Under the pieces are notes generated by a model. The model saw nothing but the letters and a program-made list of their open reading frames with translations. It was not told where the DNA came from and searched no databases. A stretch of DNA of 64,000 nucleotides from Cymbidium sinense. Its lineage: Eukaryota > Streptophyta > Magnoliopsida > Asparagales > Orchidaceae. Within the stretch, counting starts at the first letter, position 1. The number at the start of each line of letters is the position of its first letter. Shown in pieces: positions 24,306-34,653 of this stretch. The stretch spans positions 57,993,768 to 58,057,767 of the forward strand of contig CM038218.1 of assembly GCA_021442155.1 (NCBI GenBank). Direction: 5' to 3'. The translations under genes and the position numbers were made by a program.

Positions 24306-25262
24306 GGTTTATTTATTTATTATTATTTGATTTTAATTTAAATAAACAAGCAGGAGGTTTATTTAGTTCTTTAATCTTAGTTTATTTTATTTATTTTGAT
24401 TTAGGATTTTTTAGGTTTATTAGTATGTTTCCTTTAGTAGTTTTATTTTTATTTTATTTTTAGGTTTAGGTTTAGGGTTTATGTTTTTTATCTTAGGGGT
24501 TTAGGTTTTTACTTTAGGTTTATTTTGTTTATCTTTTTAGTTTAGGTTTTTTTACTTTTTATATATTTTATTTATTTTAGGTTTAGGTTTAGTTTAATTT
24601 AGGTTTTAGATTTAGGTTTTATTTATTTAGTTTAGTTTATTTTTTAGGTTTAGGTTTATTTTATTTTAGGTTTAGGTTTTTATTTTTTTATTTAGTTTAG
24701 GTTTAGATTTTATTTTTTTATTTATTTTGGTTTAAGTTTTATTTAGTTTTTATTTTATCTTATTTTAGGTTAATTTATTTTATTTTGGTTTAGTTTTATT
24801 TTAATTAGGTTTTATTTTAGTGAATTTAGGTTTTATTTATTTTATTTTAATTTAGTTTTATTTTTATTTTATCTTTATTAGGTTTAGGTTTTGGTTAGTT
24901 TTAGGTTTTAATTTTATATTTTATTTTTTTTATTTTTTTTTTTTTATTTATTTTGGTTTATGTTTTTTATTTATTTTATTTTTAGGTTTTATTTAGTTTA
25001 GGATAAGGTTTTTAGCTTTTTAGGGTTTATGGTTTATGGTTTAGGGTTTAGGGGCTTTTTTGATTTTAATGTTTAGGGTTTAAGGTTGAGGTTTTAGTTT
25101 TTAGGGTTTAGGTTTTATGGTTTAGGGTTTTGGGGTTTAGGGTTTGTGGGTTTAGGGTTTAGGGTTTAGGGTTTAGGGTTTAGAGTTTTTGTGTTTTAGG
25201 GTTTAAGGATTAGGTTTTAGGTTTTAGGGTTCAGGTTTTAGTTTGGGGTTTAGAGTTTTTAG

Positions 25263-25475
25263 TTTTTTTAATAGAGTGCAAATTCATATTCAATATTTCT
25301 TATTTTTGATTTCATCAACCAAGAAACACACTAAGTTTTCTAAGACATAAGCGACGACATAGATAAAAAATGAGCACACATAGAGCAAACAAAATCCTAG
25401 ATAATTAGAATTATCTCTGTTGTAAAGACATAGTTCCATTAGCAGTAGATCGGATAAGTCGTTCTTCAGTTTTTA
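25263..25475 (-). pseudogene. Glycine-rich protein retrocopy, copy F (3' UTR remnant)
   Basis: Shares the 3' UTR landmarks (TTTGATTTCATCAACCAAG, GTTTTCTAAGACATAAGCG, GATAAAAAATGAGCACACA) and a short A tail (T7 at 25,263-25,269). The right edge is GTCGTTCTTCAG followed by TTTTTATTTTATTTAGG, the same truncation as in D and E. The left flanking satellite (CAGGTTTTAGTTTGGGGTT) also matches copies D and E. Confidence 0.7.
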
Positions 25476-26359
25476 TTTTATTTAGGTTTTTAATTCTTAG
25501 GTTTATTTTATTTTTTTTAGTTTAGTTTATGTTTTTATTTATTTTATTTTAGTTTATTTTTGTTAGTTTATTTTATTTTACTTTTCGATTTAGGTTTAGG
25601 TTTTAGTTTAGGTTTTTATTTTATTTTATATTTTAAATTTATTTAGATTTAGGTTTGTTTATATATTTTATTTTTTTTGGTTTTATTTAGTTTAGGTTTG
25701 GTTTTTAGGTTTTTAGGGTCTAGGGTTTAGGGTTTAGGGTTTAAGGTTTAGCATTTAAGGTTCTATGGTTTTAGGGTTTAGGGTTTAGGTTTTTTTTAAA
25801 TTAAGTAAACCAAGAAGTTTAGGTTTATTTAGTTTATTTTATTTATTTTAATTTATTTTACTTTATATTTTATTTTGTTTAGTTTACTTTTATTTAATTT
25901 TTTTATTTATTTTAGTTTAGGTTTTAATTTTAGTTTAACTTTTTAGGTTTATCTTAAAGTATGTTTATTTTAGTTTAGTTTATTTTATTTTAGATTTAGT
26001 TTATTTTATTTTGTTTATTTTATTTTTATTTATAGTTTTTTTTTAGTTTAGGGTTTGGGTTTGATTTTATTTATTTTAGGTTTATTATTTAAGTTTATGT
26101 TTTTAATTAGTTTTTATTTTATTTTATTTTAGGTTTATTTTTTTTTATTTTACATTTAGTTTTTATTTTATATAGATTTATTTTAGTTTTTAGTTTAAAT
26201 TATGTTTTTATTTATTTTATTTTAGATTTATTTTTATTAATTTATTTTATTTTATTTTATTTTAGGTTTAGGTTTTATTTATGTTTTATTTATTTTATTT
26301 TTTTATTTAGTGAGATTATTTTATTTATTTTATTTTTTTGTTTTATTTTAGTAAGCCAT

Positions 26360-26695
26360 TTGTTTTAGTCAGTTTGTGGCCTGGTCAGGCTCAGTGACTA
26401 GGGTTTGTGGTCTGGGTAGGGTTTAGGGCCTAGGGCTTGGCCTGGCTGTAGCTCAGCTTTAGGATCTTGGCTTGGCTCAAGCCTAGTTTATCAACTAGAG
26501 CCTTTTATTTATTTTAGCCTTGGCTAGGTTTGAGAGCCTAGAGGCCTTCAGGGAAGATCTGGTAGGTAAGTCAGATGTGATCAGGTCTGTCAGTGGTCAG
26601 TGCATGTGGCCTCATGCATGCCCTGGGCCTGTTCAGTATTTTGGCTCAGTAGGTTCAGTCAGGGTCAGGTACTTTAGAGTCGATCAGGATTTAGG
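26360..26695. repeat. GC-richer island in the satellite (3)
   Basis: A third segment with GGCCTGGTCAGGCTCAG and GCCTAGGGCTTGGCCTGG-like strings, less regular than the second island. It is flanked by T-rich satellite and ends at a landmark-like AAAACCAAGCAAACC near 26,704. No gene or known element recognised. Confidence 0.45.
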
Positions 26696-29600
26696 GTTTT
26701 TTTAAAACCAAGCAAACCAGTTTAGGTTTATTTAGATTTTATTTATTTTCTTTATATATTTTTTTAGTTAATATTTATCTTTTTTTTTATCTTAGTTTAG
26801 ATTTTATTTTAGTTAATTTTATTTAATTTATGTTAATCTTTTAGTTTAGTTTTATTTTATTTTATTTTATTAGGTTTTATTTATTTATTTTGTAGATTTA
26901 TTTTAGGGTTTAGTTTTATTTTTAAGTTTAAGTTTTAGATTTTAGTTTATTTTAGGTTTTATTTTTAGTTTAGGTATACATTTTATTTTATTTTATTTTG
27001 ATTTAGTTTAGGATTTATATTAGTTTATTTTACGCCAGTTTAGGTTTTATTTATTTTCTTGTTTAGGTTAGGTTTATTTTATTTTGTTTATTTTGTTTTA
27101 GCATTTTTTTTTTAGTTTAGGGATTAGGTTTTATTTTTTATTTATTTCTAGGTTTTTATTTAGTTTTTGTTTTATTTTATTTTAGGTTTACTTTATTTTT
27201 ATTTTATGTTTAGTTTTCTTTTATTTAGGTTTTCGATTTTTAGGTTTATTTTATTTTTTAGTTTAGTTTAAGTTTTTATTTATTTTATTTGAGTTTAGTT
27301 TTAATTTTTTATTTTATTTTATTTTTAGGTTTAGGTTTAGGTTTTAGTTTAAGTTTTGATTTTAATTTTTTTTTTTTTTTTAAGTTTAGGGTTTTTTATT
27401 TATTTTATTTTTAGATTTTATTTAGTTTAGGTTTATGTTTTTGGGTTTTTAGGGTTTAGGATTTGAGGTTTAGAATTTGGGGTTTACTAGGTTTAGGGTT
27501 GGAGGTTTTAGTGTTTAGGGAGGTGAGGAATTATGCATATGGCCCACAAAGGGGAGAAGCAACCTCAGATCCTAAATCTAGGGAGCTTTGGCGAGAGATG
27601 AAAGCACAACCTAAATCTAAGGCGAAAATGAGTATTTGGTTTGTCTCCACAAGAGGGGACAAACCACCCGACTACATTGACTTACAACTGCCTGGGGGGT
27701 AGCTGCCAACTAACTCCTCCTACGATTTTAAATACATGTAGGCAAGTCATATGCTTTATGCAAGATAGTTAGGCTGTTATTTATTTAGAAAGAGACAAAG
27801 TCCTTAAACTCACTCTCTAAAGAGACTAGATCATGTAAGGACATGCAACAAATGACCTAAATCTATTGCAATTCAGATTTCATTTTCTTTTCATTTTTGG
27901 ACAATCATTTTGACTCAGGCTAATAGGATTCATATGCCTAATGCATGAGAAAAAAGTTATTGGCCAAAATCAGCGAGAAAGGAGGAGGTGTGTTTCCACC
28001 ATGGCTCTCAAAGGTCAAGCCAAGTTTCTCTGGCAAAGGTGGAAGCCCTCCAATCAAGAGTGAAGCAAGATGCATTTGTGCATGATGATAAAAAAGAAAG
28101 TACTCATCCAGCTAAAGGGTTGCTAATTCTTTTATCTTGATTTTAAACCTAAGCTTTAGGTGAGGTTATGAATTCTTTATTTTTAGTTTTGAATTGTTAA
28201 ATTTGGTAAAAGATTTTTTTTCCCTCAGAGCCTAATCCACATCCAGGCCATACATAAAATAAAGAAGAAACTAGGAAAAAGATGCCACTTAATGCATAAG
28301 CTAAACAAATCATTACTCAATTTATAAAGCTAATCACAAAAAAGAATAAGAGGCCAAGTGTGGTCGGGTGCCACCGCACCAACCCAGAAAATAAATTATG
28401 TAGCCGAGCTCTACCCTTATACAACCCGGATTACAAATGAATTAGATACAATTAAGCAAGGAATTCATTTTTATGGGGGTCTTCAAGCTTCATTTCTTCA
28501 TTCTTCTCTTCTTTCTTCTTCTTTTCTTCTTTCTTCTTTGGCTCCTTTTGGATGGTTGAAAGGTGGATGCTCCAAGGCCTCACATGATATATAAGATGAA
28601 ATCTTATGACCAATGTTCATCCAAATCCCCATAACAATCATTCCAAAATCGTAATTGCAAAATTTACATGAAAAGGAGAAGTAAATCTAGCTAACACCCG
28701 CAAAACAAAGGTTAGCTAAACAAACCACCAAATCCCAAGCATGTATATTGGACTTATCACCCCACACATTGGTGACTAAGTCCACCTAACCTATTGGATT
28801 ATGCTTAGGGGTATAAGCACCTGCATATCAAAAGCATTTATATTTTTATTTATTATAGTGCCCCTTAAGCAAAATCCCATGTAGAAAATAATGGTTAGAC
28901 TAAAATCGTCCTACCATTCATTCTACACACATACATCATAACATCCGATCTAAAACATATATCACAAAACAAAAGCAAGCATCAAACCATTCACCGCCCT
29001 AACCTAAAGCTAGAAGTAGTGAGTTAGCCTAATGTGTGTGCTTTGGAGGTTTGTGTGCTATGCTTAGCTATGGCTTTAACTTAGAATTTTCTTAGTGTGA
29101 AGCATGTTCAACTTAGGGAAGGGTTTCATTTAAGTGATTTAGTTATTTTGGGTTGATTTTATTTCATGTTTTGATTAGGTTCAAATGAGTCCTACCATTA
29201 ATTACTATGTCATAAAGAGAGGGAAAGAGAAGAGAACTTCTCTTTCCTTCCCTAACCTAAGTAATTTCTAAAGTAGATTCATATTTTTGGTTTGACTTAG
29301 TGAATGTTTTGATTAGGTGTTTTAATCAATCCTAAGTTTAGATGAACTCTAAACAAGCCCATTCAAAAGAAATGCATTTTAAGATTAAATAAAATGAACC
29401 AAATTCACAAAAACATACATCACTTCATTTCTTTCCCAACATATATAACATGCATATGAATGAGTCCTAAGCATATCTATACACACAAATGAGAATATTT
29501 AACACACTTTATGATGCATGCTATGTGATTCATTTAAAGAAATTTGGAAGTTCATGATGCATGATTTTTCTTTAGTAGAAAAGGGATTTCTTATCCAATT

Positions 29601-31808
29601 TTCATATGCACACATGAGAGTAGGAAAGGCATAAGTGAGTACAGCGCCATTGTTAACTAGAGGTGTAAGGTACAAGACCAACTTAGGGCTACTTAAAGCC
29701 TTGCAACCTCAGGGTTGTCCAGACTAATATACCAATTTTCTTAAATGCAAACATGTGCACAAAAAAAATGAATGGAAAAGAAAGAATGCAAAAATTTGTA
29801 TTAGTTGATTCATTTTGTTTATGCAATTTGTATGTGCAAGCATAAGTATCCTTCTTAAGTGATAGTATAGGAATGAATAGGATATTGAATTAGGCAAGTG
29901 TTAGGTTCTTTTCAAATGAACCACACATCTTACCAAATCCTATTCAAAACTATACTAAAAGAGAAGAGAAGGAAAACCTATACTAACCACATCCTTATAT
30001 CTTACTCACATGCAAGCTTATAATTAAAATATAAGTAACATACTTTCAGTTTTGATAATTGATTCATATATTTTGAAAATAATTTGAATTTAATAGTGAT
30101 AATAGCCACTCATATGCTTACTTTAGCCAACACATGCAAATTTGACATAAAGTAAACATTTTCATTTTAAACTTGAATTTTGAAAAGTATGAATGCATGA
30201 AACCACATGACATACATGTTTAACATGTTGGGGAAAGAACTAAAGCAATGAAAGCATGTAAACACATTCACTTTAATTAAATCCTAAAGACAATCTTATG
30301 AAATAAGAAAGATTAAAGTAAACCAGAGTTCATTTAATATGATTTTTTTTATTTTGAATTAGATTTAATTTTGAAAAGGTGAGTTGAGTTTGCTATTCCT
30401 AACCCATTCCCAGATGTGTTTGACATTTTTGTTTAAGTTTTTGATGATTATATTTATTTTAAATTTTGATTAGGTTAAGGTATGAATTAAGCATGTTAAT
30501 TAACCCTTTCCTATACCACCTTAGCATAGTTAACCAAGTAATTATGAACCAATGAGATGACATAAAACCTCATAAGGAATTTAAATTTGTAATGCACCTA
30601 GGAAGAAAGGTCCTAATGCAATTTGTCTCATGATTAATGGTTAATTAAGCTAAGGGGTTTAACTTAAGTAATTTCAAAACACCCCTCACACATATGAGTT
30701 GGGTTTTGATTTCCCTAATTGAACTTAGGCTCTCAAACACCTAAGCATCTACCCAAAGTAGCTTAATTAAGTTCTGGAAGGTTTTAGAATTTTTAGAAAG
30801 TAATTAAGTGGGTAATTAATGAATTAACCCTTAATTAAGAGAGGATTAAGAAAAGAAAAAGGGGATTTAGGGAATAGCTTAGGGGAAATACCCCAAAATT
30901 ATTCCCTAGACCTCCTATTCACTAGATCAAACCTTAATCAACTTTAATAAGGGATTAAAACACTAATCAAACCCTTAATTACCCTTAATTACATAAGGGG
31001 TAATTAAGAAATGCATTTGCAATTCTCCCAATTAAGCCTTCAATATATCCCAAGAAAATTAGGGAAGGCAATGGTCATCCCGTAAAACATACCCAATAAG
31101 TTTGGGATTAATCAGAGGATTATTTAAAGAGTAATTAGCAAAATAAGATTTCTATTAAAAGGCAAAATCAGAGAAAGATATAATTCAAAATCCATTAAAA
31201 CTAATTTTAGAATATTCTAGATTGAATTATCTTTCAGTAGAAATTTACCTCATATTTTTCTGATTTTTATTTAGGGAGATATGAATTTTAAAGCTTAAGG
31301 GATTAATTAGAATTAATTAAAACCTAATTAATCCCTTTAACACCACATGACATGCGGTGGCTTACTAACGCTTTACACGCGGTTATGCCGTGAGTCGCCA
31401 CTTAAACATCCCATCAAGGTAGTGTGCAGACGGTTTGATACCCACCGTTCGATCAAGGATTGAATGGCCAGGAATCACCCCGTGGTTTAAAAAAGATAAA
31501 TCGATATATAAAATGTGCATTTAATCTCTACCGTCCATCCAAAATGTGTGGATGGATGGCCGAGATCACCCCTGTTCTACCTTGAGGATCAATGGAGACT
31601 GTCCATGATCCAAGGGAAGATCCGACCGACAGCTTGATTGGGACAAGATTTTGCACTCACCATCATACACTAATGACAATCCTATCCAACTATTGAATTT
31701 CATGCCATGACACTTTCTTTCATAAAAGACCAACACCCCTTAAGTCTAGTGGTCGAAAAATGGCATACCTCGCCGGAGGTGATCACCGGTGCTCGATTCC
31801 CTTGGAGG

Positions 31809-31829
31809 AGCTTCGTCTCTGCTGAGACG
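31809..31829. other. Hairpin in the 3' LTR
   Basis: TTCGTCTC and GAGACGAA form a perfect 8 bp inverted repeat around a 4-base loop. It sits in the GC-richer middle of the LTR. The same place in the other LTR (54,422-54,446) forms an even longer hairpin with a different loop. It may mark a transcript start, transcript end or protein-binding site; the sequence alone does not decide. Confidence 0.55.
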
Positions 31830-32639
31830 AAAAATAATTAGCTCTTGAGGTTATGTAGATTGCTCTATGGACCAACACCTCCTCCTCTCCTTTGCGGCTT
31901 TGATCGAATTGAACTTCTCCTTACCTTTGGAACTTGAGGGAGAGCTTAGGCAAGCTCGATTTGGTCCCCTGAGGGAGTGTGCAAAGGGAATTGAAGTGGA
32001 TTGTAATGTGGAATAAGTTTGGAAATCAGTTAAGCTCCTCTATTTTTAAAGGATGAAAATCGAGAATGGCTCTTTCTAAATCCCTTTAGGAAGCTTAGGA
32101 TTGCTCTCTAATGGCTCCTAACACTTTCTACACTCAATCGATAATGAGGATGTGTAAATTGAATTGAACTAGGCAGAGTATATCTCTCCTTATGGCAATT
32201 AGATGACCGAAGCTATGGATGTCATTTTGATCCAATTGACCATTTGGAAATAGTTGTTTTAAGTTGGCACACATGGTCAGTTTGAGCCAAGGAGTGTATT
32301 AGTAACATCCCATGTGCTTCAAATCAAGTGGAGGGAGGTTTTCAAATTGGCAAATTTGAGCTATGGGGTCAGTTTTGGCCTTGGGTCCATTTGGACTGAC
32401 CCAAACCCATTGGGTTGGGTGCACCACCCACCATAGGGTTTACTTGAACATTAGGAAGGTATCAATTTGATATGAATAGGGCTTGACCAAATTCCCCATG
32501 GATCTGACCAAAATTTGTTCTATGGCATAAGGGTAGAATGTTCATTTGGCTAATTTTTGAATTTGAATATGTTGGGCATGTTGAGAAAATGGGTTTGGCC
32601 AAGTTTCATTGGATTTGGAGTTCATTTGATATGGTTTGG

Positions 32640-33480
32640 TTCATGTTGACCCATTTAGGTCAAAATGAGTCAACTTAGGTCAAGTTGACCAATTGATCAA
32701 ATTGGGTCAAACCAAGGGTTGGGTCAAGTTCATATGACCATTTGAAATGTTTTGGTGGCTTTAGTTTGATTCAATTAGGTTTAGTTTTGAATTTGGCTCA
32801 TATGACTTCATTTAGGTCAAATGGGTGAAGTTTACTAATTTGACCCATTTAACCTATTTGAGCTCATGGGTAGGTTTAGTTAGTTAGTCATATGAAGTGG
32901 ATTAGCATCTTTATTTCCAATCAATTTTGGTTAAGTTTGAATTTGGCTCAACATGACCTCTATAGGTCAAGTTGGGTACAAGGTCAATTGGGCTAAGTTA
33001 GATCTAGTTGGCCAATTGAGGCTTTGGTCAAGTTCAACAAGTGATTTGGAATTAACTTGACCCATTGGTTTCAATTAATTTCGCTTAGATCAAGTTTTGA
33101 CACATTTTTACTTTTTAGGTCAAGTTAGGTCAACTCAGGTCAAGTGGCCTATTGGGCTAGGTTAGGCTCAAATGTTGACCTGGTCAAGTTCAAACATAGT
33201 TCATGAATGAACTTAGATCAATGGTTTCAATCAATTTGGCTTATGGTGGATTTTGGTTATGATAGATTTCATTTTGGCTAAGTGTTGACTTGGTCAACCC
33301 CTAGGTTTGACTTGGTTTGACCGAATTTGATTGATACATCATCCCATGATGATTGTTGATCATGATGAGAGGCATAGGTGAGTTTGGTTTAATCCAATTT
33401 AGTTAGGATTTGAATTTGGCTCATAGGGTACTTTAGGTCACGCGTCAAGTAAGTAGGTCAAATGGCTTGGTCAAAGCTTG
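32640..33480. repeat. GGTCAA/TTGACC-rich segment of the LTR
   Basis: By hand count about twenty GGTCAA or TTGACC hexamers occur in some 840 bp, alternating with AATTTGGCTCA and GATCAA-type words. The arrangement is a degenerate short repeat, conserved in the other LTR (55,260-56,080) and, in diverged form, at 59,990-60,800. TTGACC/T is the core W-box bound by plant WRKY factors, so stress-responsive expression is conceivable; this is inference only. Confidence 0.55.
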
Positions 33481-33809
33481 ATTTGAATTTGATTGAACTT
33501 GTATATGTACTTATGATTGGAATATAAATCCATTTACAAGTGGTTTAAAGTCAAATGGGTTTTGATTCATTTGACAATTTCATATTCAAAGGAAGAATAT
33601 GAATGGATTTGGGGTTTGACTTGTGAACTGTGTTTTGATTTAGTGATTGAAGTTTGTATTTATATTTGGATTCATGATTATAGGGTTGATTGAATCATGA
33701 AGGAAAATCAAGAGTTTGGCTTGATTTGAAGTTGATTTGGCTAAGTTCAAGATTTTGATTTCAAAGGCTTAGGTTGGATTTTGAGTGGATTTGAGTTTGA
33801 TTTTTGGAA

Positions 33810-34340
33810 TTGGTTTTGATTTTTTGAATTTATATTTCATTTACATATGTGAATATAAATAAGAATATAAATGGTTCATGAAAAAATTTCATGAATTTGG
33901 AGTGCTTTGATCATGATTTAGGCTAAGTCCATTAAAAGGGATTTAAAGGACTTAAGAAATTTTTGGTGTTTGGAGCCTGAATTTTTGAATTTAGTTTGAT
34001 TGATTTGAATTTTTATTTCATTTATATATGTGAATATAAATGAGAATATAAATGAATTACGAGAAAATCCCATGAATTTGAATTGGTTTGATCATGATTT
34101 TGGCTAAGTCCTTAAGGGAGAATTAAAGACTTAAGAAGGATTTTAGATTTGGTATATAATTTTTGGATTTGAATTGATTGATTTATATTTATATTTCTTT
34201 TATATATGTGAATATAAATGAGAATATAAATGAATTATGAGAAAATCCCATGAACTTTAATTGATTTGACCATGATTTTGGCTAAGTCCTTAAAAGAAAA
34301 ACTTAAAGGACTTAGGAAAGATTTGGACTTAGGAATTTCA
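33810..34340. repeat. Three tandem ~210 bp units inside the LTR
   Basis: A block containing TATATGTGAATATAAATGAG, AGAAAATCCCATGAA, TTTGATCATGATTTTGGC and TAAGTCCTTA is repeated three times in tandem, near 33,830, 34,015 and 34,190. The same triplication is present in the other LTR at about 56,440-56,920, so it predates the last transposition. A diverged series of similar units is seen at 60,970-61,480. Confidence 0.7.
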
Positions 34341-34653
34341 TTCATGGGTTTAATCATGGATTTCAATCATGTGGCATTGATTTGAGTTTGGAGAAAATCA
34401 AATAAGATTGATTTGGAGTTTGACTTGAAGGAAGAAAGGTGAGGAATGGTTCAAGCTAAGGGTAGGCAAATTTTCTTAACACCCCTAAGGCATGACCTAT
34501 TCTTGTGGCTAACTTTTCTAAGTCTCTATGGCTATGTTGAGTGTATACCTAATCACTAGATGTGTCTTAAGACTAAGGAACTCTTAAAGTCTAAGAGGAG
34601 TCCTATGCCTAAGATGGAGGGGTTGAGAGCTCATTCTAGAAATGAGTTCAACA

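Larger units (their letters stand above)
21362..27519. repeat. Degenerate telomere-like satellite block, right part
   Basis: Same repeat family as 1-12,598, continuing after the LINE insertion. The landmark AATTAAGTAAAC recurs near 21,458 and 25,800, with weaker versions near 23,165, 24,330 and 26,700. This part is more mixed than the left block. It carries three GC-rich islands (listed separately) and two 3' UTR remnants of the glycine-rich protein retrocopy. It stops abruptly at 27,519, where the LTR of the large gypsy element begins. No gene seen. Confidence 0.88.
27520..34653 (-). repeat. 3' LTR of the gypsy element (outer end truncated)
   Basis: Starts abruptly in satellite DNA at GAGGTGAGGAATTATGC and ends at GAGTTCAACA. 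The same two landmarks bound the other copy at 50,190 and 57,427, and the order of internal landmarks is identical. By eye the copies differ at roughly one base in ten in sampled parts, largely transitions, with many small indels; that suggests an old insertion. The primer binding site shows that the complete LTR should extend about 640 bp further at its outer end, so this copy is truncated where it meets the satellite. The LTR holds an AT-rich part with AATTAA motifs (30,400-31,350), a GC-richer part (31,330-31,960), a GGTCAA-rich part (32,640-33,480) and a tandem triplication (33,810-34,340). No gene is evident in it. Confidence 0.88.

Noticed and set aside
28358..28594. 78-codon plus-strand ORF in the LTR
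   Set aside because: Ser/Leu-rich from a TTCTTC low-complexity tract, and the same place in the other LTR is frameshifted.
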